From Thermofilum sp. (GTDB taxonomy: Archaea; Thermoproteota; Thermoprotei; Thermofilales; Thermofilaceae), in the NCBI GenBank assembly GCA_020832965.1, contig JAJHRM010000193.1, positions 1 to 5,056 on the forward strand: DNA of 5,056 nucleotides, written 5' to 3'. Both the position numbers and the translations under genes were made by a program. Positions 4,844 through 5,056 of this stretch are shown here, piece after piece (position 1 is the first letter of the stretch; each line of letters starts with the position of its first letter). The notes below the pieces were generated by a model. The model ran no database searches and was not told the origin of the DNA. It saw nothing but the letters and a program-made list of their open reading frames with translations.

Positions 4844-5056
4844 CTACTATGGTAGTACACGGACAAATTGTATTTCAGCATTTTTGAGTAATCTCTCTTG
4901 AACCAGAACTGCCCATAAATGTTTTTCCCATTGAGGACATGTGGCAGCCAGACCTTATCGTCTTCCCACATCGAATCGTAGGGAATTTGGTCGATCCCAA
5001 ACCATTGTGGTAATGCCTCCTCTGACGGAGATGGCTTCCCCTTAAACTTCCTTGAG
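4840..5056 (-). CDS. NUDIX hydrolase, MTH1/MutT-like, C-terminal part (partial)
   Basis: The last 71 codons of a minus-strand gene that continues beyond the window. The segment EEALPQWFGIDQIPYDSMW, followed by EDDKVWLPHVLNGKNIYGQF, closely resembles the C-terminal half of MTH1-type 8-oxo-dGTP hydrolases. There, the Trp and paired Asp residues of the PQWF...MWxDD part contact the oxidised purine. The NUDIX box itself (GX5EX7REUXEEXGU) should lie just outside the window, so catalytic competence cannot be judged. The probable role is clearing damaged nucleotides from the pool. The stop at 4840-4842 overlaps the stop of the convergent ctaB-like gene. Confidence 0.85.
   Translation of the reverse strand, partial: SRKFKGKPSPSEEALPQWFGIDQIPYDSMWEDDKVWLPHVLNGKNIYGQFWFKRDYSKMLKYNLSVYYHSS

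Noticed and set aside
1..5056. CRISPR array, transposon ends or attachment-site repeats
   Set aside because: No regularly spaced direct repeats, terminal inverted repeats or duplication of the tRNA 3' end were seen.

Overview
The window looks like a piece of an archaeal chromosome, most likely from a thermophilic member of the Thermoproteota/TACK group. The evidence is a tRNA-Glu gene with encoded CCA and a tiny non-canonical intron in its D-loop, a C/D box methylation-guide sRNA, AT-rich TATA boxes about 26 bp before predicted transcription starts, an archaeal GGTGA-type ribosome binding site, and an archaeal MJ1316/DUF504 protein. I cannot name the species.

Layout. Positions 1-163 hold nothing I can support beyond a small hairpin. 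A minus-strand gene (164-1438) encodes a calcineurin-like metallophosphoesterase with a zinc ribbon and an unrecognised C-terminal domain. Positions 1488-1817 look like a decayed plus-strand gene that ends inside the promoter of tRNA-Glu(CTC) (1852-1945). About 50 bp downstream, with its own TATA box, lies a well-formed C/D box sRNA (about 1991-2047). A GC-rich stretch with inverted repeats follows (2121-2282), then the 3' remnant of an unidentified minus-strand gene (2283-2457). After that come a bacterial-type (class I) glyceraldehyde-3-phosphate dehydrogenase (2520-3548, plus), a convergent MJ1316-domain gene (3545-3826, minus), a heme O synthase-like UbiA prenyltransferase (3986-4843, plus) and, convergent with it, the C-terminal end of an MTH1-like NUDIX hydrolase (4840-5056, minus, running off the window).

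The most striking signal is the relationship between the tRNA and the sRNA. Both guides of the sRNA are complementary to the neighbouring pre-tRNA-Glu, in colinear antisense order. The D' guide matches the anticodon loop and predicts 2'-O-methylation at wobble position 34 of tRNA-Glu. The D guide plus D box matches the exon/intron junction and intron of the D-loop, 13 of 14 positions. The D guide also fits a conserved 23S rRNA segment. This suggests the guide RNA arose from an inverted copy of the intron-bearing tRNA gene, or acts on the precursor.

The protein genes appear to be separate transcription units, in glycolysis, heme biosynthesis, RNA-end recognition, nucleotide-pool sanitation and an unknown phosphoesterase function. 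They form no visible operon. Both convergent pairs overlap by only a few bases at their stop codons.
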